A stretch of 64,000 bases of DNA, taken from assembly GCF_016808095.1 (NCBI RefSeq), contig NC_068970.1, positions 24,534,501-24,598,500 on the forward strand, read 5' to 3'. This stretch comes from Vigna angularis (taxonomy: Eukaryota > Streptophyta > Magnoliopsida > Fabales > Fabaceae). Below, piece after piece: positions 11,925 to 22,698 of this stretch. The notes under the pieces are model-generated. The model made no database searches, was not told the origin of the DNA, and was given only the letters and a program-made list of their open reading frames with translations. How positions within the stretch are numbered: position 1 is the stretch's first letter; each line of letters opens with the position of its first letter. A program made the translations under genes and the position numbers.

Positions 11925-13814
11925 TGACGGTATGGTGGAAGCAGACGGGCACATGCACGTTACAGCAGACAAAGTTCAAAAGAGTGGCAGTACCCCTATA
12001 AAAAGGAAGTGATTCATTTCTTTATCTTTGGGAACACTTTACGGTTTGGCTTTGGAAGGAAGCAGCACCGGCCCACAAGAAAAGAAGATAACAATCACAA
12101 GCTGCACTGTATTGGAATAAAGAAGTGGTGTTGTCGAGAATACATGGTGTCAGAGGCATGGGAGGAATGCATTTGTGTAGTATTTGTTTAATTTGAAGAA
12201 AGAAAACAACATGGGCTGGGAGGAATTAATTCACGTGAAAGAGAGATTGAAAGCACAAACGGCCACCACCAAAAAGAGCACTAACATTAAAAATGAATTA
12301 TGAATTTGGAAGCTGGTCTTCATAGAAAGTGAGAAAGAATATGCAGCAAACACACGGCACCAGGATTCAATAAAAAATTGAAGGTGCATCAATGGGCATT
12401 CATTTGTTTTTCTTGAATTCAAAAGTGGAGGAGACAAAAACACACGGCTGCAACAATACAAGTGGGCTCTCCTTTGTGACATGGAAAGCATTGGGTCACA
12501 TAATGGACCTCTTTTCTCGGCTGAAATAAAATGCATAATGACAAGGAAGCCGTTCACATGAAGGACACGACAAAGGAAGAAAGTGGAGAGCACATAATTG
12601 GCAAAGAGTTCACGGTGGGGGCTGGAAGAAGGTTGATCCATCTCTGCAGCAGCAGCAGCCACGTTTACGTTCAACACACCTTACTCCATTCCAGCAACTT
12701 GGCACCACCGAGAGGGAGATCTTCATCCAACAAGCTCCTCGGTCCAACATCTATCTACATCCAGCAGCTGCACACGGCTCATTAAAATTGGTAAGCATCC
12801 AGCAAGTTACGTCCAAAGCAAAGCTGGAAGAAATGAAGTTCATGGAATTAATAGGACGCTCATTTGAGGACCAGCAAATCCAGCCAAGGCACAGTGATAA
12901 AGTTGATCAGCATCCAGCAGGATGGAGAATAGTTGGACACGTGAAGAGGGGAAGAATTGAGTCTCGGAATATTGCAAGAGATGGAAGGAAACAGACACCA
13001 AATAGAGGGCCCCACCCTATTTCTTTGGCATGGCTAGGAGGGAAAGAAAGTCAGCAACCTAGGGGATAGAAGACAAAACCTGTTATGGAGAGGACACTAG
13101 ACAACCTACGAAGACTATGTTCAGAATGACTATAAAAGAAGCAAGCATCCAGGGGAGTGGGGAGACAGTAGAGATTCCAGTAGCGTAGGAGTAGTGTAGG
13201 ACGTCTTCTTCTGGAGTTCATTTTTCCCCCTCCCCCTTGGGGAGGTTTTGGGTTTGTTTTTATTTTTCAGTTCATGTATTGAATCTTCATTTTCCAGTTT
13301 GCGTTTTTCAGTTAATGTTGTTGTTTGTTTCAGTTTTGAATGTAATTTACAATATGTGATTTTCAGTGTTGAATTTTATTTTCATCTGCATTATTTGTCA
13401 TCTTCAATCCAATTTCATGTTTACTGTCTGAAATCAATTTGCTGTCATTTTCCGGTTTACTGCAGTTCTGTTCAATTTCTGCTAAAATTGCTTCCAGTTT
13501 CCAAATGCGAACTTTGATTCTGTCAATTTTCACTTTCAATTTACATTTTCTACTGCATTTTAAGTTTCTCAATTCGTTTTTACTGTTGATTTTATTTTCT
13601 TAAACTTTTAAATTCTGTTTGCTGCTTTTAATTTTCGATTTTAATTTTAATTTAAATTTACATTTTTCTGCACAAACAATCTTAAAAACCCCCCTCTTTT
13701 GTGTAAAGATCTAAAACTGAACCACACATAATTGGTCCTTGAGAGACGACCTAGGAGTCACTTCCTAGTCTATACTGCATTCTATATCTGTATCAAATTT
13801 GTATGACCGCGACA
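11925..13814 (+). repeat. LTR1 (5' LTR, lacking about 661 bp of U3)
   Basis: Matches LTR2 from 16491 to its end, but the first 661 bp of LTR2 (15830-16490) are absent here. The junction falls in a TGA shared by the LTR start (TGATGAG) and the internal TGACGG. Promoter-like TATAAA sequences are at 11997-12003 and 13131-13138. The 3' end is placed at GCGACA (13814), 14 bp before the primer-binding site; this end is uncertain because LTR2 and LTR3 are broken just before it. Confidence 0.75.
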
Positions 13815-13828
13815 GTCGTATCTAATTT

Positions 13829-13846
13829 TGGCGCCGCTGCCGGGGA
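13829..13846 (+). promoter_or_regulatory. Primer-binding site for tRNA-Asp
   Basis: TGGCGCCGCTGCCGGGGA is complementary to the 3' end of plant tRNA-Asp (CCA included) with one mismatch at the ninth base. It sits just after LTR1 and fixes the 5' to 3' direction of this element as plus strand. Confidence 0.88.
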
Positions 13847-15829
13847 GCAATCATTTGTCGGTAAAGTTTTAGATTTTTCGTTTTGTAAATATATGTTCTG
13901 GTTTCTATTTTTGTGTTTTGTTTGCTTGGAAATTTTGTGTGCTTTGAAATTTTTGTACTATCAGTTCATTGGGATGTTGTTACTGAGTGCATGACTAGGT
14001 GAAATTCTGGACCTAGTTGTGTGTGGATTTGATTTTTGTTTTGCAGCATCTACTGAAGGATGTTTCTGCAACAGCTGCTGATGAATCCTGGACAACATCT
14101 ACTGAGAGATGCTAAAAGGATTCAGATGACAACATCTACTGATGGATGTTGTTACGATGGATGATAGCACAATTTTTCTGAATTTTTTTTTTCTTTTTAA
14201 TTTATTTAATTGTTTGGTTTTGATTTAATTTTTCTTCTTTCTTTGTGTGTTTTAGTTTTCAGGTTCAATACTGCTACTGATGGCAGTAATGATAGTATCT
14301 ACTGAAGGATGCTTCCACGACATCTACTGATGGATGCCGATAAAAATGACAAACATTGGTGTCTACTGAAGGATATCAACAATTAAAAATAATAATAATA
14401 ATTAAAAAAAAAAATTATGAGCATCTACTGATGGGTGCTGTGTGATTAAAACATCTACTGATGGATGTTATGGACAATTTCTTCCCCTTTCCCTACCTTT
14501 TACTGCACATGTCTATATTATTTGACTGATATAAATTGTTAATCTGATGACTGTAACACAATGAGGACATTGTGTAGTTTAAGTGTGGTCTACTGGGGGA
14601 AATTTCTGAATTTTTCTGTTTGTTTGTATTTTGTGGGTTAATTTTTTTTTTTTTTTCTCTTTTGCGTAATAAATTTTGCATGTTTTTCTTAATTTCTGGA
14701 CATTGTTTAAAAATTGTAGATATATCTTTCATTTCATTCATACTTATGATTTAAAATTCTTGTTTTTCTTTGCATGGGAAAATGATTTTAATGTTTGAGA
14801 AATTGAATTAATTGTGACAAAAATACCCTGTGTGAGAATTGAGCCATTTTATTGTTCTTTCTTGTGTGATATGACTCTTGATCGTTTTTACAGATGATTT
14901 GGCTTGACTCTTAATATTTCTTGATTAATATGCATATTTGAAAATGATAAAGGCATTTTTTTTAAGCCTCTTTAGCCAAATAAGCTTACCCTGCTATAAT
15001 CCTTTGATACCCACTTTTGAGCCTATACACTTCTCTAATTTCTTTATTTTCAAGCCATACAGTGTCCCTAAAAAAAATGATTACTTTAACCTTAGGGAAT
15101 TTTGGAGCTAAAGAAATAATTTTTTGAACAAGTGTGGTCTCCCTGGAAATTCTAAAATTTGGCAAATTGGTTCTACAATTTTTATCTTGTCTCTTACAGT
15201 CATATACTAAAAAGAAAGAAAATAAAAGAGACAGTAAAAAATAATAAGGGAGTCAAGAAGAGGATTGAAATAGAGTTTTGGGTGTGATTTGTCTATGTTT
15301 ATACTTGTTCCCCGCTCCTTTATTTCTGTTGAATTACAAGCTACTTATCCATATTTATCATCCCCTGTCCTTGGCCCCGTTACAACCTTGAAAAGACCTT
15401 TTGACTTAAATATGTATGTTTCTAAAGAATTAATTTTAGAGGCCCGCCAAATCTATTTGTGTTTGCTTTCTTGAGATCATCGAGTTGACATTGCTTATCC
15501 CATACACTCGAGAGAAACACCGATAAGTGCATCTGTGAGGTCTGTCATTTTTTCATCTTCTCAAATTAATTGCTCATTTTGTCAGACTTTGAATTACTTG
15601 AATAATTTCATGAGTATCTACTTTCTTTAAATTTTGTATTAGATTATCTACATCTTTTTCTTTTTCTTTGTCCAGAAATTTTGAGAATTGTGTAAATCTG
15701 TTTATTTTTCGTATGAGTCTTTGTTTTCTCTCTACTGAGTCTGTCACTTTCCGGATGTCTTTTGAAAATACTCCCTGATCTGTGTTTTAATTTTGCCCAG
15801 GAGTGCAAAAGGCTAAGTGTGGTCTATTT
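13847..15829 (+). other. Non-coding internal region of the Athila-like element
   Basis: About 2 kb between primer-binding site and LTR2 with no gag or pol similarity in any frame. It contains the hairpin array (14045-14469) and three 'AAGTGTGGTCT' phrases (14580, 15133, 15815), the last directly before the presumed LTR2 start. Bases 15438-15496 recur inverted as the palindrome spacer at 18366-18424. The bases before 15830 (GTGCAAAAGGCTAAGTGTGG) would be the polypurine-tract region if LTR2 starts at TGATGAG. Confidence 0.6.
14045..14469 (+). repeat. Array of nine short hairpins with conserved TACTGA(A/T)G loop
   Basis: Nine units of about 20 nt begin at 14045, 14094, 14131, 14269, 14294, 14319, 14356, 14420 and 14450. 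Each has an 8-nt loop TACTGATG or TACTGAAG (one TACTGAGA) closed by a stem of 6-8 pairs. The stems differ but still pair: AACATC/GATGTT, TACTGC/GCAGTA, AGCATC/GGTGCT, TTGGTGTC/GATATCAA. G-T wobbles are frequent; two units have one mismatch. The array lies 200-640 bp downstream of the primer-binding site, in the region that would be the RNA leader. Function is unknown. Confidence 0.8.
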
Positions 15830-18365
15830 TGATGAGTCAATATTTGGTTCACTACATTTAGTCTATTGTACCGGATTTAATCAGGAAATTGTTCTTAATT
15901 GTCCAGTATTTTTCCGTTTTTCATAATTGTGCTTAATTTGATAGATAATTCTTATTTTGATTAATTTGGATTGTCTATGATTAAGTATTTACGTTATTAA
16001 TTCTTTGGGAAATTATTGAGTAATAATTTTGTCATCTTTAGAGGGCATTTTGGTCATTTTAATTTGTTAAAGGGGTGCTTGATTATTGGAAAAGGGTGAC
16101 ATCCAGCAGCTCTCGGTTTTCATCCATGTCCAGCCGCATCATCAACACGTTCCAGCAGCTTCAACCTGCCACGGCCTAGGAGAAAACACAACAGATTGGC
16201 ACATGGTAGAGTGGAGGAGAAAGAAGCCAGCATGCTTCACGGAAGCAAGGAGCAACGACCAACACTTCACTGTCCAAACACCTTGCTCCAAACGGCCATG
16301 ACAGCAGCTAGGCCTAGCTTTCTTCACGCTCATCCATTCCTTGTCCAAGCAACATGCACATCTAAGCACGTGAAGGAGATTGTCCAGCGAGGGGCTACAC
16401 CATTTCATTTTCTGTTTGGAGAAACGTTGGCAGCAAGCAACCCTTGAGAAGCGTTCCAGCAGCTTCACGTTCCAACAGAGAGAGAAGGAGTGACGGTATG
16501 GTGGAAGCAGACGGGCACATGCACGTTACAGCAGACAAAGTTCAAAAGAGTGGCAGTACCCCTATAAAAAGGAAGTGATTCATTTCTTTATCTTTGGGAA
16601 CACTTTACGGTTTGGCTTTGGAAGGAAGCAGCACCGGCCCACAAGAAAAGAAGATAACAATCACAAGCTGCACTGTATTGGAATAAAGAAGTGGTGTTGT
16701 CGAGAATACATGGTGTCAGAGGCATGGGAGGAATGCATTTGTGTAGTATTTGTTTAATTTGAAGAAAGAAAACAACATGGGCTGGGAGGAATTAATTCAC
16801 GTGAAAGAGAGATTGAAAGCACAAACGGCCACCACCAAAAAGAGCACTAACATTAAAAATGAATTATGAATTTGGAAGCTGGTCTTCATAGAAAGTGAGA
16901 AAGAATATGCAGCAAACACACGGCACCAGGATTCAATAAAAAATTGAAGGTGCATCAATGGGCATTCATTTGTTTTTCTTGAATTCAAAAGTGGAGGAGA
17001 CAAAAACACACGGCTGCAACAATACAAGTGGGCTCTCCTTTGTGACATGGAAAGCATTGGGTCACATAATGGACCTCTTTTCTCGGCTGAAATAAAATGC
17101 ATAATGACAAGGAAGCCGTTCACATGAAGGACACGACAAAGGAAGAAAGTGGAGAGCACATAATTGGCAAAGAGTTCACGGTGGGGGCTGGAAGAAGGTT
17201 GATCCATCTCTGCAGCAGCAGCAGCCACGTTTACGTTCAACACACCTTACTCCATTCCAGCAACTTGGCACCACCGAGAGGGAGATCTTCATCCAACAAG
17301 CTCCTCGGTCCAACATCTATCTACATCCAGCAGCTGCACACGGCTCATTAAAATTGGTAAGCATCCAGCAAGTTACGTCCAAAGCAAAGCTGGAAGAAAT
17401 GAAGTTCATGGAATTAATAGGACGCTCATTTGAGGACCAGCAAATCCAGCCAAGGCACAGTGATAAAGTTGATCAGCATCCAGCAGGATGGAGAATAGTT
17501 GGACACGTGAAGAGGGGAAGAATTGAGTCTCGGAATATTGCAAGAGATGGAAGGAAACAGACACCAAATAAAGGGCCCCACCCTATTTCTTTGGCATGGC
17601 TAGGAGGGAAAGAAAGTCAGCAACCTAGGGGATAGAAGACAAAACCTGTTATGGAGAGGACACTAGACAACCTACGAAGACTATGTTCAGAATGACTATA
17701 AAAGAAGCAAGCATCCAGGGGAGTGGGGAGACAGTAGAGATTCCAGTAGCGTAGGAGTAGTGTAGGACGTCTTCTTCTGGAGTTCATTTTTCCCCCTCCC
17801 CCTTGGGGAGGTTTTGGGTTTGTTTTTATTTTTCAGTTCATGTATTGAATCTTCATTTTCCAGTTTGCGTTTTTCAGTTAATGTTGTTGTTTGTTTCAGT
17901 TTTGAATGTAATTTACAATATGTGATTTTCAGTGTTGAATTTTATTTTCATCTGCATTATTTGTCATCTTCAATCCAATTTCATGTTTACTGTCTGAAAT
18001 CAATTTGCTGTCATTTTCCGGTTTACTGCAGTTCTGTTCAATTTCTGCTAAAATTGCTTCCAGTTTCCAAATGCGAACTTTGATTCTGTCAATTTTCACT
18101 TTCAATTTACATTTTCTACTGCATTTTAAGTTTCTCAATTCGTTTTTACTGTTGATTTTATTTTCTTAAACTTTTAAATTCTGTTTGCTGCTTTTAATTT
18201 TCGATTTTAATTTTAATTTAAATTTACATTTTTCTGCACAAACAATCTTAAAAACCCCCCTCTTTTGTGTAAACTCTTCTAAAACTGAACCACACATAAT
18301 TGGTCCTTGAGAGACGACCTAGGAGTCACATCCTAGTACTGTACTGCATTCTTTTATGCTCAACT
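15830..18365 (+). repeat. LTR2 and left arm of the giant palindrome
   Basis: About 2.54 kb starting TGATGAGTCA. From 16491 it matches LTR1; the entire length matches 18431-20966 inverted. Taking the full arm as one LTR explains why the inverted copy ends exactly at the TSD. An alternative reading places the LTR start at TGACGG (16491), which is preceded by a purine run (AGAGAGAGAAGGAG). The U5 end is cut at CTCAACT, before the CA seen in LTR1. Confidence 0.75.
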
Positions 18366-18430
18366 AAGCAATGTCAACTCGATGATCTCAAGAAAGCAAA
18401 CACAAATAGATTTGGCGGGCCTCTCACAAA
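18366..18430 (-). other. Palindrome spacer derived from inverted internal sequence
   Basis: The 65-bp centre between the arms. Bases 18366-18424 are the exact reverse complement of 15438-15496 of the same element. The remaining six bases (CACAAA) fit a continuation of the inverted LTR3 U5 end, as compared with LTR1 near 13796-13803. Confidence 0.88.
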
Positions 18431-20966
18431 AGTTGAGCATAAAAGAATGCAGTACAGTACTAGGATGTGACTCCTAGGTCGTCTCTCAAGGACCAATTAT
18501 GTGTGGTTCAGTTTTAGAAGAGTTTACACAAAAGAGGGGGGTTTTTAAGATTGTTTGTGCAGAAAAATGTAAATTTAAATTAAAATTAAAATCGAAAATT
18601 AAAAGCAGCAAACAGAATTTAAAAGTTTAAGAAAATAAAATCAACAGTAAAAACGAATTGAGAAACTTAAAATGCAGTAGAAAATGTAAATTGAAAGTGA
18701 AAATTGACAGAATCAAAGTTCGCATTTGGAAACTGGAAGCAATTTTAGCAGAAATTGAACAGAACTGCAGTAAACCGGAAAATGACAGCAAATTGATTTC
18801 AGACAGTAAACATGAAATTGGATTGAAGATGACAAATAATGCAGATGAAAATAAAATTCAACACTGAAAATCACATATTGTAAATTACATTCAAAACTGA
18901 AACAAACAACAGCATTAACTGAAAAACGCAAACTGGAAAATGAAGATTCAATACATGAACTGAAAAATAAAAACAAACCCAAAACCTCCCCAAGGGGGAG
19001 GGGGAAAAATGAACTCCAGAAGAAGACGTCCTACACTACTCCTACGCTACTGGAATCTCTACTGTCTCCCCACTCCCCTGGATGCTTGCTTCTTTTATAG
19101 TCATTCTGAACATAGTCTTCGTAGGTTGTCTAGTGTCCTCTCCATAACAGGTTTTGTCTTCTATCCCCTAGGTTGCTGACTTTCTTTCCCTCCTAGCCAT
19201 GCCAAAGAAATAGGGTGGGGCCCTCTATTTGGTGTCTGTTTCCTTCCATCTCTTGCAATATTCCGAGACTCAATTCTTCCCCTCTTCACGTGTCCAACTA
19301 TTCTCCATCCTGCTGGATGCTGATCAACTTTATCACTGTGCCTTGGCTGGATTTGCTGGTCCTCAAATGAGCGTCCTATTAATTCCATGAACTTCATTTC
19401 TTCCAGCTTTGCTTTGGACGTAACTTGCTGGATGCTTACCAATTTTAATGAGCCGTGTGCAGCTGCTGGATGTAGATAGATGTTGGACCGAGGAGCTTGT
19501 TGGATGAAGATCTCCCTCTCGGTGGTGCCAAGTTGCTGGAATGGAGTAAGGTGTGTTGAACGTAAACGTGGCTGCTGCTGCTGCAGAGATGGATCAACCT
19601 TCTTCCAGCCCCCACCGTGAACTCTTTGCCAATTATGTGCTCTCCACTTTCTTCCTTTGTCGTGTCCTTCATGTGAACGGCTTCCTTGTCATTATGCATT
19701 TTATTTCAGCCGAGAAAAGAGGTCCATTATGTGACCCAATGCTTTCCATGTCACAAAGGAGAGCCCACTTGTATTGTTGCAGCCGTGTGTTTTTGTCTCC
19801 TCCACTTTTGAATTCAAGAAAAACAAATGAATGCCCATTGATGCACCTTCAATTTTTTATTGAATCCTGGTGCCGTGTGTTTGCTGCATATTCTTTCTCA
19901 CTTTCTATGAAGACCAGCTTCCAAATTCATAATTCATTTTTAATGTTAGTGCTCTTTTTGGTGGTGGCCGTTTGTGCTTTCAATCTCTCTTTCACGTGAA
20001 TTAATTCCTCCCAGCCCATGTTGTTTTCTTTCTTCAAATTAAACAAATACTACACAAATGCATTCCTCCCATGCCTCTGACACCATGTATTCTCGACAAC
20101 ACCACTTCTTTATTCCAATACAGTGCAGCTTGTGATTGTTATCTTCTTTTCTTGTGGGCCGGTGCTGCTTCCTTCCAAAGCCAAACCGTAAAGTGTTCCC
20201 AAAGATAAAGAAATGAATCACTTCCTTTTTATAGGGGTACTGCCACTCTTTTGAACTTTGTCTGCTGTAACGTGCATGTGCCCGTCTGCTTCCACCATAC
20301 CGTCACTCCTTCTCTCTCTGTTGGAACGTGAAGCTGCTGGAACGCTTCTCAAGGGTTGCTTGCTGCCAACGTTTCTCCAAACAGAAAATGAAATGGTGTA
20401 GCCCCTCGCTGGACAATCTCCTTCACGTGCTTAGATGTGCATGTTGCTTGGACAAGGAATGGATGAGCGTGAAGAAAGCTAGGCCTAGCTGCTGTCATGG
20501 CCGTTTGGAGCAAGGTGTTTGGACAGTGAAGTGTTGGTCGTTGCTCCTTGCTTCCGTGAAGCATGCTGGCTTCTTTCTCCTCCACTCTACCATGTGCCAA
20601 TCTGTTGTGTTTTCTCCTAGGCCGTGACAGGTTGAAGCTGCTGGAACGTGTTGATGATGCGGCTGGACATGGATGAAAACCGAGAGCTGTTGGATGTCAC
20701 CCTTTTCCAATAATCAAGCACCCCTTTAACAAATTAAAATGACCAAAATGCCCTCTAAAGATGACAAAATTATTACTCAATAATTTCCCAAAGAATTAAT
20801 AACGTAAATACTTAATCATAGACAATCCAAATTAATCAAAATAAGAATTATCTATCAAATTAAGCACAATTATGAAAAACGGGAAAATACTGGACAATTA
20901 AGAACAATTTCCTGATTAAATCCGGTACAATAGACTAAATGTAGTGAACCAAATATTGACTCATCA
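18431..20966 (-). repeat. LTR3, inverted; right arm of the giant palindrome
   Basis: The reverse complement of LTR2 with very few differences by eye. Its U3 terminus (TGATGAG on the minus strand) is the outer end of the whole element and abuts the TSD copy CTAGT at 20967. Confidence 0.88.
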
Positions 20967-21166
20967 CTAGTCCTCGAAACTTTGGTTTTAGTCCTCATTT
21001 GTTGCTAAATGAGGACCAAATTTTTAAACAGTGTTTAGTTTTTGAGGACTAAAACGAACGTTTCGAAAATAATGAGGACCAAATTGTACCTTACTTTGAA
21101 AGAGGGACGAAAACCAGAAACGGCCAATAGTTTAGGGACTAAAAACATATTTAACCCTTAAATTTC

Positions 21167-21814
21167 CCTAAAAAATAAATAAATAAATAAATAAGCTATT
21201 AAGAAACAAAAAATATTTTTTTGTTTTATGAACCCGACAAGACTGACCTTGGTCCTACGTACATCCATTTATAATGGACAATCAGGGATCACGTAGTTCT
21301 TTATGTAGAAAAAGGTTTGTGAGTTTGTTTGAAAATTATTATTGATTGATTTAGATTTTTGAAAAGTGAATCCGAAAAAGATTTGGTTTAACAAGATTGA
21401 CATCTTTTTGGGTTTTGAAGATTTTTGTATTTTTTATTTATTTAAAAATGGTGGGAAAAAGAAAGAAACCGGCCATAAGCCGACACATACTTATAAAAAA
21501 AAATTATGATTAAAAAAACATTATTTGTGTTTAAGAAAAAAAACATACCTTTAGAAAAAAACTTCAGAGAGTACAATAAAAAGAGAAAAAGAATGGTGTA
21601 GAGGTAACATACCTTTTTAGCTTTTAGTACTCTCCTCTTTCTTCTTTGATGATTGTGGTTGACAGAACTCTTATGAGTGAGAACCTATTTTTTTTCTATA
21701 CTCTCTTTCTATTATTTCTGCATGCTTCTCTCTATCCTCCCCCTTTTCCGTCTGGCAGAGTGCGTATTTATATACACACATTGTAATATTATGGAAATCT
21801 TGCCTTAATCGTAA
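21167..21814 (-). repeat. Ogre-like 3' LTR, part 2 (R/U5 side)
   Basis: Continuation of the Ogre LTR beyond the MITE. It includes a conserved-looking 'GGATCACGTAGTTC' phrase (21286-21299) and pyrimidine/purine-rich tracts. There is no coding sequence. The exact U3 start of this LTR was not located. Confidence 0.5.
21765..21774 (-). promoter_or_regulatory. TATA box of the Ogre-like LTR
   Basis: TATATAAATA on the minus strand, followed by a GC-richer start region (CGCACTCTGCC), as expected for the U3/R junction. Transcription would run leftward into U5. Confidence 0.6.
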
Positions 21815-21998
21815 AATTAAATGGAGAGGCGCACGAACCTCGTAACTTGATAATGAGGCACACGAACCTCGTAAAATTAAATGGAGAGGCGCACGAACCT
21901 CGTAAAATTAAATGAAGAGGCGCACGAACCTCGTATAACTTGATGGTGAGGCGCACGAACCTCATAAAATTAAATGGAGAGGCGCATGAACCTCGTAA
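21815..21998. repeat. Tandem repeat, about 31-bp unit, six copies
   Basis: Degenerate units built on GAGGCGCACGAACCTCGTAA plus AATTAAATG. They sit in the 3' non-coding part of the Ogre-like element, where Ogre/Tat elements are known to carry variable tandem repeats. Confidence 0.9.
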
Positions 21999-22012
21999 AA
22001 GCCTTTTTTTTT

Positions 22013-22370
22013 GTGCCAGGATGAAAACTGGGCTTTGGTGCCAGGATGAAAACTGGGCTTGAGTGCCAGGATGAAAACTGGGCTTTGGTGCCAAAATGAG
22101 AACTGGGCTTTTTTTTTTTGGAGTTCTTTGGTGCCAGAATGAAAACTGGGCTTTGGTGCCAGAATGAAAACTGGGCTTTGGTGCCAGGATGAAAACTGGG
22201 CTTTAGTGCCAGAATGAAAACTGGGCTTTAGTGCCAGAATGGAAACTGGGCTTTGGTGCCAGGATGAAAACTGGGCTTAGGTGTCAGTATGAAAACTGGG
22301 CTTTTTTTTTTTTGAATTCTTTGGTGCCAGAATGAAAACTGGGCTTTGGTGCCGGGATGAAAACTGAGCT
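22013..22370. repeat. Tandem repeat, about 25-bp unit, thirteen copies
   Basis: Units of the form GTGCCAG(G/A)ATGAAAACTGGG plus CTTTG, interrupted twice by T-rich inserts (about 22110 and 22302). They lie between the integrase remnant and the LTR promoter of the Ogre-like element. Confidence 0.92.
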
Positions 22371-22698
22371 TTGACATTCTCGAAACAAATATTTTTTCTT
22401 TTTTTTTCTTTTTTTTTTTTTTTGAAAATTCTGAAATTTGTCACTGATGTATTTTGTATTCTATCGAATTCACGAATTCCTGTTGAATGTTGGCGATGCA
22501 TGGTGTGTCATGCTTTTCCTATGATGATGCCTGCACTATGATGAATGCATGAATGTATGGGTGAAAATTCATGTGAGACCCAAATACTTCCCGTGTTGTT
22601 TTAATTCCACGACATCCTTTAAGAATACACTCGCACCCAGTGAATCTGCCTGTGATGCTTATTATTTTTGGGAGGCATTTTGAAAGCTAAGAACGACC

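Larger units (their letters stand above)
11925..20966 (+). mobile_element. Non-autonomous Athila-like LTR element with an inverted third LTR (palindromic composite)
   Basis: The element lies between two copies of the TSD CTAGT (11920-11924, 20967-20971) inside the MITE. Order: direct LTR1, primer-binding site complementary to tRNA-Asp, a 2-kb non-coding internal region with a hairpin array, direct LTR2, a 65-bp spacer, then inverted LTR3. The outermost bases are TG... on the left and ...CA on the right. There is no gag or pol, so it is a LARD-like derivative needing helper proteins. The tRNA-Asp primer site points to the Athila/Tat side of Ty3/gypsy. The three LTR copies differ at only a handful of positions by eye (for example 17571 and 18911), so the structure is young. 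Open frames of up to 148 codons inside the LTRs recur because the LTR recurs and have no protein signature. Confidence 0.82.
11815..21157. mobile_element. Mutator-like MITE (about 296 bp) split by a 9-kb retroelement
   Basis: The ends are GGGTTAAATATGTTTTTAGT inverted at both sides, with TIRs about 100 bp long that include a shared GAAACGTTCGTT phrase. A perfect 9-bp TSD TTAAATTTC lies at 11806-11814 and 21158-21166. Excising the retroelement and one CTAGT copy restores a continuous MITE made of 11815-11924 plus 20972-21157. GGGTTAAATATG termini are widespread in legume genomes, as I recall. No coding sequence belongs to the MITE itself. Confidence 0.9.

Noticed and set aside
12231..12677. 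148-codon minus-strand ORF recurring at 16797-17243 and, inverted, at 19553-19999
   Set aside because: It recurs only because the LTR recurs; composition and content show no protein signature and it spans LTR regulatory sequence.
16476..16490. Purine run AGAGAGAGAAGGAG as the polypurine tract of the Athila-like element
   Set aside because: Kept only as an alternative: the inverted LTR3 extends 661 bp beyond the matching point and ends at the TSD, favouring an LTR start at 15830.
22013..22370. Possible CRISPR-like array
   Set aside because: Units are contiguous tandem repeats without unique spacers, in a plant retrotransposon.
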